Shown: in pieces, positions 29,501-38,156 of the stretch
Layout of the letters: every line of letters begins with the position of its first letter
How positions within the stretch are numbered: the stretch's first letter is position 1
DNA from: Capnocytophaga sp. ARDL2
GTDB taxonomy: Bacteria > Bacteroidota > Bacteroidia > Flavobacteriales > Flavobacteriaceae
Length of the DNA stretch: 64,000 bases
Assembly: GCF_041530365.1 (NCBI RefSeq)
Contig: NZ_CP168034.1
Location: 310,001 to 374,000 of the forward strand
Direction of reading: 5' to 3'
Made by a program: the position numbers and the translations under genes
Notes under the pieces: model-generated
The model's database searches: none
What the model was told of the DNA's origin: nothing
What the model saw: only the letters and a program-made list of their open reading frames with translations

Positions 29501-32102
29501 CTCTCCGTCTTGCTCATGTAAGAAATAAAATTCTGGATTAAACGTACGAGTAGTTGGTACAGTAACATTCATATTTCTTGGCTTGATTACCAACGAAGCT
29601 CTCAGCTCGTCATCGGCCAAGAAATGTGTAATTGTACCATTATTTAAACCTAAAGTAGTTGCGTCAAAATCCAAACTCACTTTATTGCCTGTGATCGTCA
29701 AAGGTAAATTTTCTACCACATAGGTTTGTCCGCCTCGTTTCAACTCAAACTTACCACTATTTTCCAAAACAATAGTAGAAATATCTGTACTAGACCCTTC
29801 TGTCAGATTATCAGGCATATCGAATTCGAAACGACCTTTTTTCCATTCAGTAGTAGGCGAATCTGAACCATAAACAACTTTTCCTTTATGACTGATTTCT
29901 ACTCTATCTAACACATGGAAAATATTTCCGTTGATATCATCTACTGCTGGATCTACCGTCTGTAAAGGATAAACTGGCTTTCCGCTATCGTCTGGAGTTG
30001 GTGATTTATATCCTAAATCCAAACGCATCGCTTTGGCTTCGCCCAACTGAATCCCTCCTTTTTCACAAGTAGTAGAACATCCTGTAGGAATCAGATTGAC
30101 TGTTGTACAAGGTGACTTGAAAAGATTTGGATTTGAGTCTTCACAACCATAACTTCTCTTTATCTCGGTATGCACCTTGTACCAAGCTTCTTCAGAGCAG
30201 GTATAAGTAGTTTTGAATTGGAAAACACCTCCTCGAGCGTCCAACTCTCCGGCATAAGGAATTTTATAACGCCATATTTTTGAGCCATTTGTTCCAGTTT
30301 CAGGACCACTCATTGTAGTATTTGCAAACACACCTCCATTAGACTTTGTAAGAAGCATACTACCTGTAGTAATGTCTAAAGATGGTGAGGTTTCTACCAC
30401 TATTTCAAAATAGTCGCCTGCTTTTGAATTTCCTGGACTATGATAAATATTCGAACGTAATTTTACAGGAATTTCCTGACCATGAACAGCCGAAAACGAC
30501 GACTCATGTGTCAGACCATAATAATTATTTACGGCTGACTGCGTCGTTCTATTTCCTCCATCATATGTTATAGCTGCCCCACAAGTATTGGCACTTTGAT
30601 AGGTTGCTACTCTTTGTACGTAACCAAGATTGAATATATTTGGTTTGTTTTCACATGCAACAGTTGACAAATAATTGTTGTTACGCAACTTAAATCTCAA
30701 ATAATAGATTTTACCAGGCTCTATCGTAGGAATCGTGACAACCATCGATCTAACTTTTCCGTTAGCACCTGTCAAGCTTGCATTTTGTTGCGTATGGTAC
30801 TCTTTCTGTGCATCAGTCTGAATAGTAGCCCCTGAGAAATTCTCATTTTCAGACAATTCGTACTGATCATAGAAGAAAGTAGAAAAACTTGCATTATCGC
30901 CTATCGTCCAAATCGTAAATTTATAATTCAGAGCAGTAGCCTGTCCTTCATTTTCGATTTTAAAAATTCGATAATAATCTGTATCTAAACAATACCTATT
31001 AGCAGGTCTTGAACCATTAGCTTCCGACTCTGACCAATTATTATGTATCACCACCTTAGGTCTTACCGTGGTATCGATAGAGTTTTGGACATTTACCTTT
31101 GCGTTGTTTTGCCCTTGATAAGTACACTCTTGATACACAGTACCACAACCATAAACAGCCTCATAGCTTTCTGTAAGGTTTTCACAAGAATTGATTTTTA
31201 CTTTTCTTGTAAAAGACACCTCTTGACCTGGGGCTAAAGATGTTGCACCTTGGGCAGCAAAGGTATATTCATTATTTGAATACGTTACCGTCCAACCTGA
31301 AACTGTAGGAGTAGCTGTAGAAATCAATTGTAGGCCCGCTCCTAAAGTAGCTTTTACTTTAAAGTTTTTTAAAGTCCCATTTCCAGTGTTTCTTACCTTG
31401 ATGGTACGCTCGATCTCTGCTCCTACTGGTTTTACAGAAGTAGCAGGAGTAACCGTAGTTTGCAAAACTGCAAAATTTACATTGATTGCCTGACCAAAAC
31501 CAGACTGATTTTGAGTAGCTCCTCCAGCACAACTATCCAAAAGCAACTGATAGGTCATCTTTGGCTTTTGGTCTGGTGCGACTGATGCGGTTGCAATCGT
31601 TTCGCAGTTTGCCTTTGCCTTAAACGACACCTTAAAGTTTTGAGCTCCTACTGTAGAAGTTGCTTGCGGTATGTTTAAAGCAATTGTAAGCTCTTGCCCT
31701 GTATATGATTCGTAAGTAGCCGTAGCTCCGATAGTGTTTTGAGAAACACTTACAGAATTTGGCTCATAAACAAACCCTCCTGGCAAGATTACTTTCAGCT
31801 TAGCAGACGAACAAGCCGTACCTCCGTTTCGCACTGTAACTGTATAGGTGTCTGGATCTCCACAAGCACTTGGCGTAGGAGAGTTGTCCTCATTTACCAA
31901 CAAAGTAGGCCACGCTCCATAAGAACCTCCACTGGGTGGTGGCCGTTCTCGGGCCGCCTATTGTTCCTCCGTTTTGCCCAAAAGAAAATGCAGACATACA
32001 GAAAAAGAGCACTATGGCGTACAACCATCTAAACTGCCTTTTCAAAAATAATTTTTCTTTTTGCATAAAAAAAATTTAGTTAAACAATTAATTAAAATAA
32101 AA

Positions 32103-32108
32103 GACTCA
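32103..32108. repeat. Target-site duplication GACTCA, left copy
   Basis: GACTCA precedes the left inverted repeat and recurs at 33088-33093 right after the other end, as expected after IS insertion. Confidence 0.8.
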
Positions 32109-33087
32109 ACCCGTTGTGCATTTTAAATTATACTTGCTTTAATTTTATTTATTTCCTTTTTTAATACAAATTTGTTAATGTATTGAATTAAGGTTAAAGC
32201 AGTTATTTTACTGATAATTCGTGTTTTAAAACCGTTGAATGATTTAGCATAATTCCTTTTAATCATAAATTGATCACAAAGTTGAGAAAATAGAGTTTCG
32301 ATTCTTTTTCTCTTCTTTTTGAATAAATAAAATTGAGGTTTGTAATCTTTTTGATTTATTCTTTTAGGTGTATCTAACTGAATAGTAGCAGTGTTAAACA
32401 AATCTAATTGATATTGTGACGATATATAACCTCTATCACCAATCAAAACGCAATTTTGAATTTGAGAACTAACATCTTTTAAATAATGAACATCGTGAAC
32501 AGATGCTGGAGTCATATCTAAACTTTGTACAATACCTTCTATTGAACAGATTATGTGTAATTTATATCCAAAATAATGTAACTTCTGACTAGCACAAAAA
32601 CCATAATCAGGATATGAAAAACTTTCGTCTCTACAAATTTTACTTCTCATTGCTCTAGCATTTTCACATATTTTCAAAGGCATACTATCAATTACAAAAT
32701 AACTCTCCTCTCTATTAAAACACATTGCAAGTTTTTCCCTAATCTGATTTATATAATAAAAAAGATTTCGTTTTCTTTTGTTATAAACACTTCTTTCTAT
32801 TTTGTTTTTCAAAGAATTAGGTATTTTTCTAAAGAGTTGTAATTCACTATCAATACTTAAATATTCTGCTGTTAAATTTAAACTCACCAATTCTAAATCA
32901 CTCATTTTTGGCTTTCTCCTTTGATAAGGTAAAAGTTGATGAGGAAAAAAATCTTCTAAAACTTCTAAAATTCTTTCGTATATTTGCTCTAAGTTGTTCA
33001 TTTTTTATTTGTTTTAGCGAACTAAATATACTGAATTTCAGTTAAATGAACAACTTTTTTTATTTTATTTCATAATGCACAACAGGT
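32109..33087 (-). mobile_element. Complete IS982-family insertion sequence
   Basis: 979 bp bounded by imperfect 12-bp inverted repeats ACCCGTTGTGCA (32109-32120) and TGCACAACAGGT (33076-33087), flanked by 6-bp direct repeats GACTCA. It carries one intact transposase gene. It lies 42 bp upstream of the start codon of the giant adhesin and in the same orientation, and therefore separates that operon from its original upstream region. Confidence 0.9.
32123..33001 (-). CDS. IS982 family transposase
   Basis: A DDE transposase of 292 residues, the usual length for IS982. The catalytic triad is visible as Asp105 (VIDSMPLK), Asp189 (LIGDRGYIS) and Glu235 (KRIETLFSQL). The N-terminal region is rich in basic residues for DNA binding. 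The stop codon is 2 bp inside the left inverted repeat, typical for compact IS elements. No frameshift is present, so the element may be active. A second, deleted copy lies at 59605-60207. Confidence 0.93.
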   Translation of the reverse strand: MNNLEQIYERILEVLEDFFPHQLLPYQRRKPKMSDLELVSLNLTAEYLSIDSELQLFRKIPNSLKNKIERSVYNKRKRNLFYYINQIREKLAMCFNREESYFVIDSMPLKICENARAMRSKICRDESFSYPDYGFCASQKLHYFGYKLHIICSIEGIVQSLDMTPASVHDVHYLKDVSSQIQNCVLIGDRGYISSQYQLDLFNTATIQLDTPKRINQKDYKPQFYLFKKKRKRIETLFSQLCDQFMIKRNYAKSFNGFKTRIISKITALTLIQYINKFVLKKEINKIKASII

Positions 33088-33627
33088 GACTCACTATTTG
33101 TCTCAACCCGAGAGTTGTTTAGAAAAGATTTTTTTGCCTCACTCATAATCAGCAATTCTTCTTACGTAACAGACTCTTTAGTAAAGAAAAACAATTTCAT
33201 CTTTTATACCGTATAGTTATCTTACTATAAAGGTAACTATTTTTTTATATATTTTTTAACCTAATTAGGTTCTTTATATTTTTTGCTTATTTTTTTTATT
33301 TCTTTGTTTTAAAAAAATAATACAACATGTATCTTCACTTACCTAGAAAAGAGGTAGGCGACACATCAACAATCTTGCCGTTTTTTTCAAAAAACAGCCT
33401 TCGTGTCTTTTTTTTATTTAATTTAACAACTGCTATTTCATCTACAACAAATGATTAATGTTTTTTGTTCTATATTTTCAGACCAAATATTTTTATCGTT
33501 TTTTGAAAAACACACAACAAGTGTTTTAAACTTCTAATGTATAAGGATGCTCTTAAACTTATTTGTTTTTTTACTTAAATTTTGAATTATACCCAAGTGG
33601 ATATCTTATATAAAAAAAGGATAGTCT
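33088..33627. other. Intergenic region between murF and the IS (original upstream region of the adhesin operon)
   Basis: 540 bp of AT-rich DNA without a credible gene. It holds a terminator-like hairpin on the plus strand (ATAGTTATC, 33213-33221, with GGTAACTAT, 33232-33240, then T7) and the palindrome AACCTAATTAGGTT near 33259-33272. I found no TAnnTTTG element on the minus strand. The adhesin promoter is expected here or in the 42 bp left of the IS. Confidence 0.45.
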
Positions 33628-34911
33628 TTACAATAAGTCAATCAATCGCTCCAAAGACATTCCTCGAGAACCTTTGATTAAAATCGTTTTTCCACTTGTT
33701 TTTTCATTTTCTAAATATTTTTTCAAGATATCGAAATCTTCAAAAAACTGTAAATTTTCACTTTCCTGTTTTATTTGATAAAATTGCTTTCCTACAAAAT
33801 AGCAAGACAATGGTGTCTGTTTCACTTTTTCTACCAACAAAAGATGTTCATTTTCACTTTCTACTCCCAATTCAAACATATCGCCCAAAATCATCATTTT
33901 GTTATCGGCGGACAATTGAGCGAAATTTTCTACTGCGACCGCCATACTACTCGGATTGGCATTGTAGGCATCGAGCAACAATTTATTATTTGTTGTGGTC
34001 ATCCATTGCGAACGGTTGTTTTTGGGTTTGTACTCCTCAATCGCCGATTGAATTTCCTCTGGGGCAACTCCAAAATACTCTCCAATTGCAATTGCCGCAC
34101 ATATATTAGATATATTGTACTTTCCCGTCAATTGTGATTGGATTTCTTTTCCTTTATAGACCACTTTTACCATGGGTTGAGCCGTTGCTTCTTTGATTAT
34201 TACTTTTGCCGATGGATTATTTATTCCAAACGAAACTGCATCTATTCCAATTGATTTTTCTACTTGCAAAGTATCGTCTGCATTGACAAAAACGGTTTTA
34301 TGGTTTTCTCTCAGATAATCATACAACTCACTTTTTCCTTTGATTACCCCCTCTACTCCGCCAAAACCTTCGAGGTGAGCTTTACCAAAATTGGTAATAT
34401 ATCCATAATCAGGCAAGGTTATTTCACACAACTGCTCAATTTCTTTTTGATGATTAGCTCCCATTTCTACAATTGCCAAATCTGCTTCTTCTGAAATCGA
34501 AAGCAATGTCAATGGCACTCCTATGTGATTGTTGAGATTGCCTACTGTAGCTGTGGTATTGTATTTTTTTGACAATACCGCATGAATCAACTCCTTAGTT
34601 GTGGTTTTTCCGTTGCTTCCCGTAAGGGCAATAATAGGCAGTCCTATTTGGTGACGGTGATAACTTGCCAATCCCTGCAAAGCTGTCAACACATCAGGTA
34701 CGAGTAGCATTTTTTCGCTATCGGTGATGAGTTTGGGATTGTCCATCACGGCATATTTCGCCCCTTTTTTTAGGGCTTCTTCCGCTAATTGATTGGCATC
34801 AAAATTTGGACCTTTCAATGCAAAAAACATACAATCGGATGTGATTGTACGTGTGTCAGTAGATATTCCATCTACTGCTAAAAAATATTTGTATAATTCT
34901 TCTGGTCTCAT
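33628..34911 (-). CDS. murF: UDP-N-acetylmuramoyl-tripeptide--D-alanyl-D-alanine ligase
   Basis: Adds D-Ala-D-Ala to UDP-MurNAc-tripeptide using ATP, the last cytoplasmic step of peptidoglycan precursor synthesis. At 427 residues it has the usual flavobacterial length. The ATP P-loop GSNGKTTTK lies at 98-106, the Mur-ligase central segment VGNLNNHIGVPLTLL near 122-136, VEMGANHQKEIEQL near 147, and the C-terminal domain contains LLLDAYNANPSSM and ILGDMFELG. It is followed by a long AT-rich region; upstream lie two membrane or exported genes on the same strand, 14 bp away. Confidence 0.96.
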   Translation of the reverse strand: MRPEELYKYFLAVDGISTDTRTITSDCMFFALKGPNFDANQLAEEALKKGAKYAVMDNPKLITDSEKMLLVPDVLTALQGLASYHRHQIGLPIIALTGSNGKTTTKELIHAVLSKKYNTTATVGNLNNHIGVPLTLLSISEEADLAIVEMGANHQKEIEQLCEITLPDYGYITNFGKAHLEGFGGVEGVIKGKSELYDYLRENHKTVFVNADDTLQVEKSIGIDAVSFGINNPSAKVIIKEATAQPMVKVVYKGKEIQSQLTGKYNISNICAAIAIGEYFGVAPEEIQSAIEEYKPKNNRSQWMTTTNNKLLLDAYNANPSSMAVAVENFAQLSADNKMMILGDMFELGVESENEHLLLVEKVKQTPLSCYFVGKQFYQIKQESENLQFFEDFDILKKYLENEKTSGKTILIKGSRGMSLERLIDLL

Positions 34912-34925
34912 TTTGATCGTTTGCT

Positions 34926-35360
34926 CTACGGGCGTTCTACTTGTTTTTTAAAATTTTCAATATCATTTACACTTATCAAAAAAGTTTTTGTTGATTTGGT
35001 TCGCAAAAGCACTCCTTTTCCCCAGCGTGTATTGTAAAGCGTATCTCCGTCTGGAGTAACTCGTATTCCTACTCCATACCAAAAGGGTATATTTTGCAGT
35101 TTGACAACAGAAATTTTATCTAATGCTATTTTCTTTTTGATAATCCCTATACCAAAGCTGATTTCTAATTCTTTTTTGTCAGTAATTTTCAAATCCAATT
35201 TGTAAAACAACAAAAAAGCTAACAAATTTATCAGCGAAGGTAGGAGCATAGTCGATGGTAGATTTCCTCCTTCTTTACTTGCGATTACATACACAACCAC
35301 CGTTACCAAAACAATAAAGACATATAGTATTATGGTATATTGTGTTTCTATTTTTTTCAT
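34926..35360 (-). CDS. Small membrane protein with PH-like domain
   Basis: 144 residues. Two hydrophobic segments (about 9-27 and 39-54) are followed by a soluble beta-rich part with the pattern DLKITDKKELEISFGIGIIKKKI and VKLQNIPFWYGVGIRVT. This resembles bacterial PH-domain membrane proteins, but I do not recognise a specific family. It fills the space between the TlpA-like gene (start codon directly adjacent to that gene's stop) and murF, suggesting a shared transcript. Function unknown. Confidence 0.7.
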   Translation of the reverse strand: MKKIETQYTIILYVFIVLVTVVVYVIASKEGGNLPSTMLLPSLINLLAFLLFYKLDLKITDKKELEISFGIGIIKKKIALDKISVVKLQNIPFWYGVGIRVTPDGDTLYNTRWGKGVLLRTKSTKTFLISVNDIENFKKQVERP

Positions 35361-36626
35361 CTATATGGTGTCTAAAAACTCTATGAACGAATTGGTAGTA
35401 CGGATAATTGTGTTGTTTTCATCGAGCAAAAAGAAAGTAGGCGTGGCTGAAATGCTAAATATCTGTACGCTTTCGGCTTTCCACCCTTTGATTTCGCTAT
35501 CGCTAATCCATGGTAAGGATTGGGCTACATTATGAAAATTTGCTTTTTCGTCTTCCAATGCAATTCCGATGACTTCTATCCCCTTTGTTTTTAGTTTGTT
35601 GTAGTTTTCTACGATTACTGGCAACTCGGTCATACAATGGCTACAAGTCGTTGACCAAAAAAACACCAATTTTCTATCGGCTTTTATCTCAGCTATACTT
35701 TTTACTTTGGCATTGAGAGCGTTGTTGGTAAATGTATAATTGGGAAATTTTGCTCCGATTTCCACTTTTTTCAAGCCCGAAACCGTTTGTTCCAACAGTT
35801 GATTGCTACACGACATAGCTGCGGCTTTTTGTAAATAATGATGTTTTAAATCGTCTAATTGATACAAGTGAAAAATACTGAGCAATTCCGCTAAAATCAC
35901 TTGCCCACGATTGGAATTTACATCCGCCAATTCGAGCATATCGTCAATATCTTTGACTGGATTGGACTTTGAAATTTTATTCATAAAATTGGAAACAATC
36001 GGTCTGACCAATCCCGAATTTTCAAATCGTCCATCGGGCGTTGCGAAAAACCTCATCAAATCGCTTAGCAAAAAACTACTATCCGTTGCATAAGGCAAAA
36101 CCTCTTGATAATAATACAAATACGGATGTTCAACTTTGCCAAACGACATGCCCTTTGACAAATAATCTCGTTCTTTTTTTAGCGATTGATAAAACTCATC
36201 CTCTGGTTGATATTGCTTGAGTAACTCTTCCAAATAAGGCAATGTTTGTTTTTTTCGTGTACTCAACAATTGAAATTCATTAAACAATCGATTAGATGTA
36301 TCTTTAAATTCAACTTTAGAAAATTCACCTGCCTCATTGTGAATAAATATTTCTATCGGCTGATTTTCCGAAATCATTCGCACATTTTTTTTCACCGTTG
36401 GAAAATACAATTTCATAGCCCCAATATATCGCTCAGGCACTTTTATTTCCCATTCATTTCCCTTTCTTTCTGCCGAAGTCAAAAACATTTCCTTACTCCC
36501 CTCAAAGGAATACACAAAAACCTTTTGTTCTTGCAACTTTGCGGTCGTTTTGATAGTAATATCAAACTGTGAATATCCTTGTTTCACAGCAAATAACACA
36601 CAAAAAATCAATAGAATATTTTTCAT
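35361..36626 (-). CDS. TlpA-like thioredoxin-fold protein, exported
   Basis: 421 residues with a signal peptide (MKNILLIFCVLFAVKQGYS). Residues 20-280 form a domain typical of Bacteroidota TlpA-like proteins (beta-rich start, then helices). The C-terminal thioredoxin fold has the active site FFWSTTCSHCMTELP near 320-334 (CSHC) and the cis-Pro segment ATPTFFLLDENN near 395. It probably reduces or isomerises disulfides in the periplasm; the partner protein is unknown. The stop codon abuts the start of the following small membrane protein. Confidence 0.85.
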   Translation of the reverse strand: MKNILLIFCVLFAVKQGYSQFDITIKTTAKLQEQKVFVYSFEGSKEMFLTSAERKGNEWEIKVPERYIGAMKLYFPTVKKNVRMISENQPIEIFIHNEAGEFSKVEFKDTSNRLFNEFQLLSTRKKQTLPYLEELLKQYQPEDEFYQSLKKERDYLSKGMSFGKVEHPYLYYYQEVLPYATDSSFLLSDLMRFFATPDGRFENSGLVRPIVSNFMNKISKSNPVKDIDDMLELADVNSNRGQVILAELLSIFHLYQLDDLKHHYLQKAAAMSCSNQLLEQTVSGLKKVEIGAKFPNYTFTNNALNAKVKSIAEIKADRKLVFFWSTTCSHCMTELPVIVENYNKLKTKGIEVIGIALEDEKANFHNVAQSLPWISDSEIKGWKAESVQIFSISATPTFFLLDENNTIIRTTNSFIEFLDTI

Positions 36627-36736
36627 AAAACAAAGTTAATAAAATAATTCTAATTTACAAAAGAATTTCTTGTAAACAACTGACAATCACAATAAAAAAC
36701 TTTTTTATTCTATAAAAAAAGAGTTGATTTTATTCC

Positions 36737-36744
36737 TATCTTTG
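36737..36744 (+). promoter_or_regulatory. -7 promoter element upstream of cvpA-like gene
   Basis: TATCTTTG matches TAnnTTTG and lies 13 bp before the ATG. No TTG at the expected -33 distance was found. Confidence 0.5.
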
Positions 36745-36757
36745 CAAAAAAGTAGTC

Positions 36758-37264
36758 ATGCATTTTATCGATATAATTATTTGTTGTTTGTTGGGATACG
36801 CCATGTACAAAGGTTTTAAGAAAGGAGGAATTTCAGCAATTTTGACCTTTATCGCTTTGTTTTTAGGGATTTATGTTTCGGTAAAATTTTCGTTTTTCAC
36901 TCAGACTTTATTGGAAAATCACACCGAATGGAAAAGAGAATATTTGCCTGTTTTTGCCTTTGCACTCACTTTTATCGGTACTATTTTATTGGTGTTTATC
37001 ATTGAAAAAATTGCTGTAAAAACCCTGCGAACCCTACACATGGGCTGGCTCAACCGATTGATTGGTGCCACATTCGAAGGCTTGAAAATGGTTTTGCTAC
37101 TTTCGGTACTTTTAAATTTGTTTGAAAAAATAAACCTCAATCATTTTCTGATTAGCAAAGAGCAGATTAATGCGTCTTTGTTTTATCAGCCCATTCAAGA
37201 TTTAGCAATGGAAATTTCGCCTATTATCAAAGAATGGTATGAGGAATTTGTGAAAACGCTTTAA
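36758..37264 (+). CDS. CvpA family membrane protein
   Basis: 168 residues with four hydrophobic segments. The start MHFIDIIICCLLGYAMYKGFKKG matches the CvpA signature (Asp in the first segment, then a Gly-x-x-x-Gly run and basic residues), and the central LNRLIGATFEGLKMVLLLSVLL is also typical. CvpA homologues were first linked to colicin V production and later to envelope functions; the precise role is unknown. It is followed by a 128-bp gap and a methyltransferase gene on the same strand. Confidence 0.85.
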   Translation: MHFIDIIICCLLGYAMYKGFKKGGISAILTFIALFLGIYVSVKFSFFTQTLLENHTEWKREYLPVFAFALTFIGTILLVFIIEKIAVKTLRTLHMGWLNRLIGATFEGLKMVLLLSVLLNLFEKINLNHFLISKEQINASLFYQPIQDLAMEISPIIKEWYEEFVKTL

Positions 37265-37392
37265 AAACAAACAATTTTATATTGTATATTGTATGGTTGT
37301 ATTCTGTATTAGTTGAGTCATCTTTTTGAATAATGCTATTTTTCTCATTAATACAACCATTTACTTTTTACTAATTTCTAATTACTATATCT

Positions 37393-38106
37393 ATGAAATT
37401 CAACTTTAAACAATTCAGCATATCACAAGAAAAAAGTGCTATGAAAGTGGGTACAGACGGTGTTTTATTAGGAGCATGGACACCCATCGACCATGATCCT
37501 TATAACATTTTAGACATTGGTGCAGGTACTGGACTGATTGCCTTGATGTTGGCTCAACGAAGTGAAGCCGCACAAATAGACGCTATCGAAGTCGAAGAAG
37601 CGGCGTATGAAGAATGTGTAAAAAACTTTGAACAAAGCCCTTGGAACGACCGTTTGTTCTGCTACCACGCCGACTTGGAAGAGTTTACCGACGAGTTTTT
37701 TGAAGAAGAAACCTACGATTTGATTGTTTCCAATCCGCCGTTTTTTTCGGAAAACTATTTTTCGGACGATGCTACAAGAAATTTGGCTCGATTTGAAGAA
37801 AGTTTACCTCACTACACCCTATTGACTTGTGCAGAAGCCCTGCTTTCAGAATCTGGTGTTTTAGCTTTGATTATCCCCTATAAAGAAGAAGAAAAATGGA
37901 TTACTTACGCCCAAGAAATCGATTTATTCCCCTTTAAAATTACACGCGTAAAAGGAACGGAACAATCGGAAATCAAGCGAAGTCTATTGGCTTTTTCACG
38001 AGAAAATATAGACCCAATCATCGAAGAATTGATCATCGAAGAAAGCCGTCATCAATATACAGAACTCTACAAAAATTTGACAAAGGAATTTTATGTAAAG
38101 ATGTAA
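37393..38106 (+). CDS. tRNA1(Val) (adenine-37-N6)-methyltransferase-like protein
   Basis: A SAM-dependent methyltransferase of 237 residues resembling E. coli YfiC/TrmN6. The start FKQFSISQEKSAMKVGTDGV, LLGAW near 26-30, the SAM-binding DIGAGTGLIALML near 42-54 and the catalytic SNPPFF near 112-117 are all present; the N-(D)PPF motif is characteristic of amino-methylating N6-adenine enzymes. It probably modifies A37 of tRNA-Val in the cytoplasm. It is separated from the S8 peptidase gene by 50 bp. Confidence 0.9.
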   Translation: MKFNFKQFSISQEKSAMKVGTDGVLLGAWTPIDHDPYNILDIGAGTGLIALMLAQRSEAAQIDAIEVEEAAYEECVKNFEQSPWNDRLFCYHADLEEFTDEFFEEETYDLIVSNPPFFSENYFSDDATRNLARFEESLPHYTLLTCAEALLSESGVLALIIPYKEEEKWITYAQEIDLFPFKITRVKGTEQSEIKRSLLAFSRENIDPIIEELIIEESRHQYTELYKNLTKEFYVKM

Positions 38107-38156
38107 CTCATTTTTTTTTATTATCTTTACGCTTTGAATCAAAATTATTATCTTTA

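Larger units (their letters stand above)
19724..32066 (-). pseudogene. Giant T9SS surface adhesin (CHU_C, type B), frameshifted behind the signal peptide
   Basis: From 31903 to 19724 an open frame encodes 4,059 residues. The signal peptide lies in another frame: ATG at 32066, MQKEKLFLKRQFRWLYAIVL, then FFCMSAFSFGQNGGTIGG. Frames change between about 32000 and 31930, where one base is extra or two are missing in a G/C-rich stretch. The order of domains is: DUF11-like conserved-repeat domains, a long unique region, three Cys-containing Ig-like domains (26.9-27.5 kb), a tandem array of five A and four B Ig/cadherin-like domains (627-bp units), three 885-bp units of three Ig-like domains, about three HYR-like domains (TWTVVDSCGNERQVTQEITV), and a C-terminal gliding-motility-associated domain (VVTPNGDKLNDYLVLDG; IYNRWGVLVYE; LPTGTYYYVV). 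The last is the type B T9SS sorting signal. Role: secreted, surface-attached adhesin resembling SprB, served by the PorP/SprF protein downstream. An IS982 element sits 42 bp upstream of the ATG. The long open frame argues that any inactivation is recent. Confidence 0.85.

Noticed and set aside
33213..33247. Terminator of a plus-strand gene in the murF-IS gap
   Set aside because: The hairpin is real, but no plus-strand gene precedes it; it is reported only as part of the intergenic region.
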